Below are positions 1 through 6,496 of a DNA stretch of 16,642 nt, piece by piece. A program made the position numbers and the translations under genes. Below the pieces are notes generated by a model, which saw nothing but the letters and a program-made list of their open reading frames with translations, searched no databases and was not told the origin of the DNA. Position 1 is the stretch's first letter, and the number at the start of each line of letters is the position of its first letter. Origin of the DNA: an uncultured Lysobacteraceae bacterium (GTDB taxonomy: Bacteria; Pseudomonadota; Gammaproteobacteria; Xanthomonadales; Xanthomonadaceae); NCBI GenBank assembly GCA_946886995.1, contig CAMPJU010000005.1, positions 1-16,642 on the forward strand. Reading direction: 5' to 3'.

Positions 1-845
1 CATTCGGGCGGCAGCGTGCCGCGGCTGGGTGCTTCCTTGCGCCTGCGCATCGCGTGCGGGTCCGCGCCGAAGCCGGTGGTGGCTGGGACGATTTCGTGCG
101 CTGGTCGCTCGGGCGCGGGCTGGGCGGCCTCGAGAACCTGGCGCTGATCCCCGGGACCGTGGGCGCCGCGCCCATCCAGAACATCGGCGCGTACGGCGTG
201 GAGGCGAGCGACACGATTGCCGTCGTCGATGCGTTCGAGCCGGCCACCGGCACGTTGCACCGCTTCACTCCGGACGCCTGCGCCTTCGCCTACCGTGACA
301 GCCTGTTCAAGCGGGAGCCCGGCCGCTTCGTGGTCACCGCCGTCGAATTCCTGCTGTCGCGCACCACGCCGTCCCGCCCGATCCCGCCGAAGGTCGACTA
401 CGCAGGCGTGCGCGACGAACTCGACGCGATGGGCGTCGGCGCGGCGCCCACCGCGCTCCAGGTGGCCGACGCCGTGACCGCGATCCGTCGCCGCAAGCTC
501 CCGGACCCCGCGCGGATCGGGAATGCAGGCAGCTTCTTCAAGAACCCGATCGTGCCCACTGCCCAGGCAGACGCGCTGCGCGCCGACCATCCCTCGCTGC
601 CGGTGTTCCCGCTCCCGGGATCGGCAAAGCTCTCGGCGGCCTGGCTGATCGACCGGTGCGGGTGGAAGGGCCATCGCGACGGCGACGCCGGTGTCGCCGA
701 TTCGCACGCACTGGTCCTGGTCAACCATGGCGCCGCCACGGGCGCGCAGCTGCTGGACCTCGCCCGGCGCATCGCGGAGTCTGTGCAGGACCGCTTCGGC
801 GTCGCCCTGGAGCCCGAACCGCGGATCGTGGGCGCGACGTGGTGA
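1..845 (+). CDS. murB: UDP-N-acetylenolpyruvoylglucosamine reductase (MurB), 5'-truncated by the window edge
   Basis: MurB is the cytoplasmic FAD enzyme that uses NADPH to reduce UDP-GlcNAc-enolpyruvate to UDP-MurNAc in peptidoglycan precursor synthesis. The visible frame carries the family landmarks: LENLALIPGTVGAAPIQNIGAYG in the FAD-binding part (from base 132), YRDSLFK with the catalytic-site Tyr-Arg, and GNAGSFFKNP, whose Ser is the proton donor in E. coli MurB. The C-terminal LEPEPRIVG supplies the conserved Glu. This is the long, E. coli-like (type I) form. The N-terminal third, including the GGGSN-type FAD loop, lies outside the window. Bases 1 to about 53 translate poorly in this frame (see findings). 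The stop TGA is embedded in a GTGA overlap with the next gene, so the two are probably co-transcribed and translationally coupled. Identification is secure; only the 5' end is uncertain. Confidence 0.95.
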   Translation, partial: FGRQRAAAGCFLAPAHRVRVRAEAGGGWDDFVRWSLGRGLGGLENLALIPGTVGAAPIQNIGAYGVEASDTIAVVDAFEPATGTLHRFTPDACAFAYRDSLFKREPGRFVVTAVEFLLSRTTPSRPIPPKVDYAGVRDELDAMGVGAAPTALQVADAVTAIRRRKLPDPARIGNAGSFFKNPIVPTAQADALRADHPSLPVFPLPGSAKLSAAWLIDRCGWKGHRDGDAGVADSHALVLVNHGAATGAQLLDLARRIAESVQDRFGVALEPEPRIVGATW

Positions 846-1765
846 GCGAGGAAGGCGCGCCGTCGCACATCGTGCACGTCCGCGCGGCACTGCTGATGCT
901 CGGCAGCACCGTGTTCTTCGCCGGGATGGCGGTGGTGATCCGCCTGGCGTCGGAAACCCTGCACACCTTCGAGATCGCGTTCTTCCGCAACTTCTTCGGC
1001 ATGCTCGCGGCGCTGCCGCTGCTGCTCAGGCACGGTCCGGGCCTGCTGAAGACGGACCAGCTGCCGCGCTACGTCGTGCGTTGCCTGCTCGGCGTCTTCG
1101 CGATGTTCGCGGGCTTCTGGGCCATCGGCCACCTCCCGCTCGCCCACGCGATCTCGCTCACCTATTCCTCGCCGCTGTTCGTCACCATCGCCGCGGTGTT
1201 CTGGCTCGGGGAACAGGTACGGGCGCGCCGCTGGACGGCGGTCGTGGTGGGCTTCATCGGCGTGCTGGTGATCGTGCGGCCCGGTACCGAGGGCTTTTCC
1301 GCGGGCAGCCTGGTCGCGGTGCTGGCCGCCATCCTCAGCGGCATCGTCGCCATCCAGATCAAGCAGCTGTCCCGTACCGAACCCGCCGACCGCATCGTGC
1401 TGTGGACGACGATCCTCTGGGTCCCGATGTCCATCCTGCCGGCGCTGTGGGTCTGGCAATGGCCCTCCGGCATCACCTGGCTGTGGGTGGTCGCGGCCGG
1501 CCTGCTCGGGACCGGCGGGCACATGCTGTGGACGCGCGCGATCAAGCTGGGGGAAGTGTCCGCGTTGCAGCCGATCAGCTTCATGCAGTTGCCGCTGGTG
1601 GCAGTCGCTGGCTGGCTGCTGTTCGGCGAGTCGCTGGATCGCTGGACCGTGCTGGGCGCGGCGATCATCCTCGCGGCCAACGCGTACATCGCCCATCGCG
1701 AAGCGACCCTCCTGCGCCGGCATGCCACGACCGCGCCGGTGGAGGCCGCCAAGCCCGGCGAATAG
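842..1765 (+). CDS. EamA/DMT-superfamily membrane transporter
   Basis: A predicted inner-membrane permease of 307 residues with two EamA repeats, the usual size for the drug/metabolite transporter superfamily. About ten hydrophobic segments run through it, for example residues 16-36, 80-97, 107-122, 133-146, 155-172, 187-206 and 247-261. Each repeat has the typical ending: FWLGEQ near residue 120, and FGESLDRWTVLGAAIILAAN near 261-280. FEIAFFRNFFG near residue 43 is typical of the subgroup that includes SAM- and riboflavin-type EamA carriers, but the substrate cannot be read from sequence. The chosen start is GTG at 842, which overlaps the murB stop as GTGA. This gives a normal length and a short cytoplasmic leader before the first helix. 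A longer upstream frame runs inside murB and is not real. The gene ends 12 bases before the convergent PAP2 gene. Confidence 0.9.
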   Translation: MSEEGAPSHIVHVRAALLMLGSTVFFAGMAVVIRLASETLHTFEIAFFRNFFGMLAALPLLLRHGPGLLKTDQLPRYVVRCLLGVFAMFAGFWAIGHLPLAHAISLTYSSPLFVTIAAVFWLGEQVRARRWTAVVVGFIGVLVIVRPGTEGFSAGSLVAVLAAILSGIVAIQIKQLSRTEPADRIVLWTTILWVPMSILPALWVWQWPSGITWLWVVAAGLLGTGGHMLWTRAIKLGEVSALQPISFMQLPLVAVAGWLLFGESLDRWTVLGAAIILAANAYIAHREATLLRRHATTAPVEAAKPGE

Positions 1766-1777
1766 CGGCGGCGCGGG

Positions 1778-2521
1778 TCAGGGCGTGCGCGGGATGCCGG
1801 CGCCCTCCCACGGATGCCGGTGGTGGTGGAACACGACCAGGAAGCTCGCGACCGCCCAGGTCGACGCGGCCGCCCAGCCCGCCAGGATGTCCGACGGGAA
1901 GTGCACCCCCAGGTACACGCGCGACAACCCCACCAGCAGCGCGAACGGGAACGCCAGCAGCACCACGGGCCAGCGCCAGCGCGTGCTCCACGCCAGCAGC
2001 ACCACCACCCACGCGAGCGTCATCGACCCCATCGCATGGCCACTGGGAAAGCTGAAGGTGTGCTCCGGCGCGAGCGATTCCCACAGCGCCGGCCGGGCAC
2101 GGGCGAACACCTGCTTGGCCGCGATGTTCAGGAGCGCCGAGCCACCCAGTGCCAGGCCGGCGAACAGGGCCTCGCGCACGCGTCGCTTCATCGCGAGCGC
2201 CAGCACCAGCAGCACGTCGAACGGCACCACGAACCACTCGTAGCCGAGGTGCGTGACCGCCACCAGGAGCTGGTCCAGCCCCGCGGTGCCGGCTTCGTGC
2301 GCCAGGCCGAGCAGCGGCAGGTCGAAGCCGAATCCCTCGCCCTCGTGCACCTCTTCGGCGAGCTCGGCGAATCCCCAGAGCGGCAGCAGCAACCCGGTGA
2401 ACAGGAGCAGCAGGCGCCGTCGGTACTTCAGCAGGAAGCGGACGGCGAACGACGCCTCCCGCCGCAGGTCGGAGAGGTTCGCCGTGCGGACGCGCTCAGT
2501 CGCCCTGCGCAGCGGCGCCAT
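1778..2521 (-). CDS. PAP2-family membrane phosphatase
   Basis: An integral-membrane acid phosphatase of 247 residues from the PAP2 / lipid phosphate phosphatase family. All three catalytic motifs are intact: K136-x6-R143-P144, PSGH at 159-162, and SR-x5-H-x3-D at 200-211, giving His162, His207 and Asp211. Hydrophobic segments lie near residues 37-50, 96-111, 117-131, 167-178, 184-199 and 215-231. Known bacterial members dephosphorylate undecaprenyl pyrophosphate, phosphatidylglycerol phosphate or phosphatidate at the periplasmic face. The open frame extends further upstream, but ATG at 2521 is the sensible start: it gives a normal length, no GTG or ATG follows soon after, and it overlaps the upstream ispG gene by 26 bases. 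No good Shine-Dalgarno is visible, so translation may depend on ribosomes finishing ispG. Substrate is not established; undecaprenyl pyrophosphate is my inference from the context. Confidence 0.88.
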   Translation of the reverse strand: MAPLRRATERVRTANLSDLRREASFAVRFLLKYRRRLLLLFTGLLLPLWGFAELAEEVHEGEGFGFDLPLLGLAHEAGTAGLDQLLVAVTHLGYEWFVVPFDVLLVLALAMKRRVREALFAGLALGGSALLNIAAKQVFARARPALWESLAPEHTFSFPSGHAMGSMTLAWVVVLLAWSTRWRWPVVLLAFPFALLVGLSRVYLGVHFPSDILAGWAAASTWAVASFLVVFHHHRHPWEGAGIPRTP

Positions 2522-3791
2522 AGCGTCGTTCGACGTAGGCGTCGACCAGGCCCACGAACTCATGCGCGATGTCGTCGCCGCGCAGCGTGACGGCCTTCTC
2601 GCCATCGATGAACACCGGTGCGGACGGTGCCTCGCCGGTCCCCGGCAACGAAATCCCGATGTCGGCGTGGCGCGATTCGCCCGGGCCGTTCACCACGCAG
2701 CCCATCACGGCCAGGGTGAGGTTCTCCGCACCCGGGTGCGTGACGCGCCACAGTGGCATGCGCTCGCGCACGTGCTCCTGCACGACCTTCGCCAACTCCT
2801 GGAAGAACTCGGACGTCGTGCGACCGCAACCCGGGCAGGCGGTGACCATCGGCGTGAACGCACGCAGGCCCATCGTCTGCAGCAGCTCCTGCGCGACCAC
2901 CACCTCGGTCGTGCGTGGCGCCCCCGGATCCGGCGTGAGCGAGATGCGGATGGTGTCGCCGATGCCTTCCTGCAGCAGCACGGCGAGCGCCGCGCTCGAC
3001 GCCACGATGCCCTTGCTGCCGATGCCGGCCTCGGTCAGGCCCAGGTGCAGCGCGAAGTCGCTGCGCGAAGCGAGGTCGCGATACACCGCGATGAGTTCCT
3101 GCACGCCGCTGACCTTGCAGCTGAGCACGATCCGGTCGGCCGGCAGGCCCAGTTCCACCGCGCGCGCGGCCGAGTCCAGGGCGGAGCGGATCAGCGCCTC
3201 GCGCAGCACGCGGCCGGCATCCCAGGGCTGCGGCCGCGCGGCGTTCTCGTCCATCAGCCGGGTGGCCAGCGCCTGGTCGAGCGAGCCCCAGTTCGCGCCG
3301 ATGCGGACCGGCTTGTCGTAGCGGATCGCGAATTCGACCAGCTGCGCGAACTGGATGTCGCGCTTGCGCCCGAAGCCGACGTTGCCGGGATTGATCCGGT
3401 ACTTGGCCAGCGCTTCGGCGCAGGCCGGCTCGCCCGCCAGCAACTGGTGGCCGTTGTAGTGGAAGTCGCCGACCAGCGGCACGTCCACGCCCATCATCGA
3501 CAGCCGTTCGACGATCCGGGGCACGGCGGCCGCGGCTTCCGGGTTGTTGACGGTGACCCGGACGATCTCCGACCCGGCGCGCCACAGTTGCGCGACCTGC
3601 TTCGTGGTGCCCTCGATGTCGGCGGTGTCGGTATTGGTCATCGACTGCACGACGACCGGGGCCCCGCCGCCGACGGCGACGCCGCCGATGCGGACCTGGC
3701 GGGTCGGGTGGCGTGGCAACGGGCCGAACGCCCACTCCGAGAGGGGCGCCGAAAGGCCGGCGTCGTCGCGATGTCCTGGCTGGGCGTTCAC
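2496..3791 (-). CDS. ispG: 4-hydroxy-3-methylbut-2-en-1-yl diphosphate synthase (flavodoxin/ferredoxin-dependent)
   Basis: IspG (GcpE) is the cytoplasmic [4Fe-4S] enzyme of the MEP isoprenoid pathway that reductively converts methylerythritol cyclodiphosphate to HMBPP. The 431-residue product has the TIM-barrel start [16 protein letters not shown] (from residue 41) and the central [15 protein letters not shown] and [11 protein letters not shown] segments. The cluster-binding domain has ACPGCGR (Cys319, Cys322) and [10 protein letters not shown] (Cys365, Glu372). It is longer than E. coli IspG (372 residues), as in other Xanthomonadaceae, with extra sequence including between the second and third cluster cysteines. 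The start is GTG at 3791: no ATG precedes Met51 in frame, and Met51 would remove the barrel start. There is no properly spaced Shine-Dalgarno, but TACAAT sits 6 bases upstream, so the mRNA may be leaderless. It is divergent from xseA and overlaps PAP2 downstream. Confidence 0.97.
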   Translation of the reverse strand: MNAQPGHRDDAGLSAPLSEWAFGPLPRHPTRQVRIGGVAVGGGAPVVVQSMTNTDTADIEGTTKQVAQLWRAGSEIVRVTVNNPEAAAAVPRIVERLSMMGVDVPLVGDFHYNGHQLLAGEPACAEALAKYRINPGNVGFGRKRDIQFAQLVEFAIRYDKPVRIGANWGSLDQALATRLMDENAARPQPWDAGRVLREALIRSALDSAARAVELGLPADRIVLSCKVSGVQELIAVYRDLASRSDFALHLGLTEAGIGSKGIVASSAALAVLLQEGIGDTIRISLTPDPGAPRTTEVVVAQELLQTMGLRAFTPMVTACPGCGRTTSEFFQELAKVVQEHVRERMPLWRVTHPGAENLTLAVMGCVVNGPGESRHADIGISLPGTGEAPSAPVFIDGEKAVTLRGDDIAHEFVGLVDAYVERRYGAAAQGD

Positions 3792-3797
3792 GCCCCT

Positions 3798-3803
3798 ATT
3801 GTA
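3798..3803 (-). promoter_or_regulatory. Candidate -10 box of ispG (leaderless-type)
   Basis: On the - strand this reads TACAAT, a five-of-six match to TATAAT. It ends 6 bases before the GTG start of ispG, so transcription would begin at or next to the start codon. No TTGACA-like -35 is seen at 16-18 bases. GGGG lies only one base from the start codon and is too close to act as a Shine-Dalgarno. Confidence 0.45.
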
Positions 3804-3844
3804 GGACCGCCGCCTCCTTGGCCGGACGCCTGCCGACCGTGCGC

Positions 3845-3850
3845 TAGGCT
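3845..3850 (+). promoter_or_regulatory. Candidate -10 box of xseA (leaderless-type)
   Basis: Reads TAGGCT, which fits the TAnnnT core of leaderless promoters. It ends 6 bases before the xseA ATG. The intervening TTGCGG has no Shine-Dalgarno. Its spacing mirrors the box on the opposite strand for ispG. Confidence 0.35.
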
Positions 3851-3856
3851 TGCGGC

Positions 3857-5047
3857 ATGAGCGAACGCGACCGCGTCCTGACCCCCAGCCAGCTGAACAC
3901 GCTGGCCCGCAGCCTCCTCGAAGATGCGTTCCCGCTGGTCTGGGTGGAGGGCGAGCTCGGCAACGTGTCGCGTCCGGCCTCCGGCCACCTGTACTTCACC
4001 CTGAAGGACGCGCGCGCCCAGGTGCGCGGTGCGTTCTTCAAGCCGAAGAGCCAGTGGCTGAAGTTCGTGCCGCGGGAAGGGCTGCGCGTGCTCGCACGCG
4101 GGCGGCTGACCCTGTACGAAGCGCGTGGCGAATACCAGCTGGTGCTCGACCACATGGAGGAAGCCGGCGAAGGCGCCCTGCGCCGCGCATTCGAGGAACT
4201 TAAGGCGAAGCTGGCGGCGGAAGGCCTGTTCGATGCCGACCGCAAGCGCCCGCTGCCGGCGTTCGTCGAGCGCCTGGGCGTGGTCACCTCGCCGTCCGGC
4301 GCGGCGGTGCGCGACATCCTCAGCGTGCTGGGGCGCCGCTGTCCGCTGCTCGACGTCGAGGTGTTGCCGGTGCAGGTCCAGGGCGCCACGGCAGCCGCCG
4401 GCATCGCCGCGATGCTGGAGCGCGCCGCGGCGAGCGGACGCTACGACGTCCTCCTGGTCGCGCGCGGCGGCGGGTCGCTGGAGGACCTCTGGGCGTTCAA
4501 CGACGAAGCGCTGGCCCGGGCGATCGCCGCCTCGCCGGTGCCGGTCGTCTCGGCCGTCGGGCACGAAACCGACTTCACCCTCGCCGACTTCGCCGCGGAC
4601 GTGCGCGCGCCCACGCCGTCGGTCGCGGCCGAGTTGCTGGTGCCGGACCGCGAGGACCTGCGCCGGCGCATCGCCGGCTTCCTGGCGCGGTTGCAGCGCC
4701 AGCAGCTCCAGCAGTTGCGCCAGGCGACGCAGCGCGCGGATCGCGCCCAGCTGCGACTGAACGCCCAGCGCCCCGGCGCCCGCATCGAGTTGCTGTGCCG
4801 CCGCCAGGCCGACGCGACGCGGCGCCTGTCGGCCGCGATCGCCCGCCGGCTTGCCGACGACACCCGGCACCTGCGTTCCCTCGCCCGCTCCCTGGAAACC
4901 GTCAGCCCGCTGGCGACCGTGGCGCGCGGCTACGCGATCGTGCAGCACGAGGACGGCCGCGTGGTCCGCAGCACCACGCAGGCCGCGCCCGGCGACCGTG
5001 TCGAGGCGCGGCTAGCCGATGGCACCCTGAAACTCACCGTGCGCTAG
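3857..5047 (+). CDS. xseA: Exodeoxyribonuclease VII large subunit
   Basis: XseA is the catalytic and DNA-binding subunit of exonuclease VII, which with several XseB subunits degrades single-stranded DNA from either end in the cytoplasm. The 396-residue product has an N-terminal OB-fold domain (about 8-100). The nuclease core follows, with [22 protein letters not shown] (203-216) and GHETDF (235-240). Asp153, Arg203, His236 and Asp239 have exactly the spacing of E. coli Asp155, Arg205, His238 and Asp241. A Gln/Arg-rich coiled coil (about 263-348) and the C-terminal [14 protein letters not shown] segment close the protein. It is about 60 residues shorter than E. coli XseA, and the shortfall is all after the active site. 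The ATG at 3857 lacks a Shine-Dalgarno but has a TAnnnT box 6 bases upstream. XseB is not in the window. Confidence 0.96.
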   Translation: MSERDRVLTPSQLNTLARSLLEDAFPLVWVEGELGNVSRPASGHLYFTLKDARAQVRGAFFKPKSQWLKFVPREGLRVLARGRLTLYEARGEYQLVLDHMEEAGEGALRRAFEELKAKLAAEGLFDADRKRPLPAFVERLGVVTSPSGAAVRDILSVLGRRCPLLDVEVLPVQVQGATAAAGIAAMLERAAASGRYDVLLVARGGGSLEDLWAFNDEALARAIAASPVPVVSAVGHETDFTLADFAADVRAPTPSVAAELLVPDREDLRRRIAGFLARLQRQQLQQLRQATQRADRAQLRLNAQRPGARIELLCRRQADATRRLSAAIARRLADDTRHLRSLARSLETVSPLATVARGYAIVQHEDGRVVRSTTQAAPGDRVEARLADGTLKLTVR

Positions 5048-5053
5048 CCACCC

Positions 5054-5057
5054 GGAG
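5054..5057 (+). promoter_or_regulatory. Ribosome binding site of the aldehyde dehydrogenase gene
   Basis: GGAG lies 5 bases before the ATG at 5063, inside the 15-base gap after the xseA stop. It supports this ATG as the start and contrasts with the Shine-Dalgarno-free start of xseA at the head of the unit. Confidence 0.6.
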
Positions 5058-5062
5058 CCGCC

Positions 5063-6496
5063 ATGCCCGGCCTGAAGAAGACCTACCCCTACTACCTCGC
5101 CAACAAGGCGGTTGCCGCCAATACGGACCTCGAGGTCCGCGACAAGTACACCGGCCGGCTCGCCACACGCGTCGCGTTAGCCGATGCCCGGGCCGTCGAC
5201 AGGGCCATTGCGTCCGCGCACCGGGCGCGCGCCGCGATGGCGGCATTCCCGCCGCATGCGCGCCGCGCCGTCCTCGAGCATTGCGTCGCGCGCTTCGACG
5301 AGCGCCGCGAGGAGCTCGCGCTGGCCCTGTGCATCGAGGCCGGCAAGCCCATCGGCGACGCGCGTGGCGAAGTCACGCGACTGGTCGACACGTTCCGGAT
5401 CGCGGCCGGCGAAGCGACCCGGATCGACGGCGAGGTGATCGAGCTGGGCATCAGCCAGCGAACCGAAGGCTATCGCGGCATGGTCAAGCGCGTGCCGGTC
5501 GGTGCGTGCAGCTTCATCACGCCCTTCAACTTCCCGTTGAACCTCGTCGCCCACAAGGTGGCGCCGGCGATCGCCGCCGGCTGCCCGTTCGTGCTCAAGC
5601 CCTCCGCGCGCACCCCGGTGGGCGCGCTGCTCATCGCCGAAGTCCTGGCCGAAACGAACCTGCCGAAGGGTGCTTTCTCGGTCCTGCCCTGCTCCAACGA
5701 CGACGCGGCAGCGCTGGTCGAGGACGAACGCCTCGCGCTGCTGAGCTTCACCGGCGGCATGGTCGGGTGGGACCTCAAGGCCCGCGCCGGCCGCAAGAAG
5801 GTGGTGCTGGAACTCGGGGGCAATGCTGCGTGCATCGTCGACGCGGATCCGGGCAGGCCGATCGATGCAGTGGTCGGGCGGCTGGTGTCCGGTGCCTATT
5901 ACCAGTCGGGGCAGAGCTGCATCTCGGTGCAGCGGATCATCGTCCACGATGCCATCTACGAACAGCTTCGGCGCAAGCTGAAAGCAGCGGTGGCGAACCT
6001 GCGCATGGGCGACCCCCGGCACGAACGCACCTTCATCGGGCCGATGATCGACGAGGACGCTGCACGGCGCGTGGAGGCGTGGATCGCGGCCGCGCGCAAG
6101 GCGGGTGCGCGCAAGCTGGCCGGCGGTGAGCGGGACGGCGCGATGCTGCCGGCGTGGTTGCTGGAAGGCGTGCCGACCGGTTGCGACCTGTACCGTCGCG
6201 AGGCCTTCGGCCCGGTGGCGATGCTGGAGCGCTTCGAAGATTTCGACGATGCACTCGCGCGCGCGAACGACAGCGATTTCGGCCTGCAGGCGGGCGTGTT
6301 CACCGGCTCGCTGGCGCACGCGATGCGTGCCTGGGACCGGCTCGAAGTGGGGGGCGTGGTGGTCGGCGACGTCCCCAGCTTCCGCGTCGACAACATGCCC
6401 TACGGCGGTGTGAAGCAGTCCGGCATCGGCCGCGAGGGCGTGCGCTGCGCGATCGCGGACATGACCGAACCGCGGCTGCTGGTGATCCGGGACTAG
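5063..6496 (+). CDS. NAD(P)-dependent aldehyde dehydrogenase family protein
   Basis: A 477-residue soluble aldehyde dehydrogenase, oxidising an aldehyde to a carboxylate with NAD(P)+. Family landmarks are all present: TPFNFPLN with Asn156, VLKPS with cofactor-binding Lys179, SFTGG at 228-232, VLELGGNA with general base Glu250, and GQSCISVQR with nucleophile Cys286. EAFGPVAMLERF and the C-terminal MPYGGVKQSGIGREG follow. GQSCISVQR is common in lactaldehyde/glycolaldehyde-type and non-phosphorylating glyceraldehyde-3-phosphate-type members, so a small hydroxy- or acid-substituted aldehyde is plausible. The real substrate is unknown. The turn usually reading FTGS is FTGG here, a minor change. 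The ATG at 5063 follows GGAG and gives the usual family length. It follows xseA by 15 bases and its stop overlaps the stop of the convergent gene. Confidence 0.93.
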   Translation: MPGLKKTYPYYLANKAVAANTDLEVRDKYTGRLATRVALADARAVDRAIASAHRARAAMAAFPPHARRAVLEHCVARFDERREELALALCIEAGKPIGDARGEVTRLVDTFRIAAGEATRIDGEVIELGISQRTEGYRGMVKRVPVGACSFITPFNFPLNLVAHKVAPAIAAGCPFVLKPSARTPVGALLIAEVLAETNLPKGAFSVLPCSNDDAAALVEDERLALLSFTGGMVGWDLKARAGRKKVVLELGGNAACIVDADPGRPIDAVVGRLVSGAYYQSGQSCISVQRIIVHDAIYEQLRRKLKAAVANLRMGDPRHERTFIGPMIDEDAARRVEAWIAAARKAGARKLAGGERDGAMLPAWLLEGVPTGCDLYRREAFGPVAMLERFEDFDDALARANDSDFGLQAGVFTGSLAHAMRAWDRLEVGGVVVGDVPSFRVDNMPYGGVKQSGIGREGVRCAIADMTEPRLLVIRD

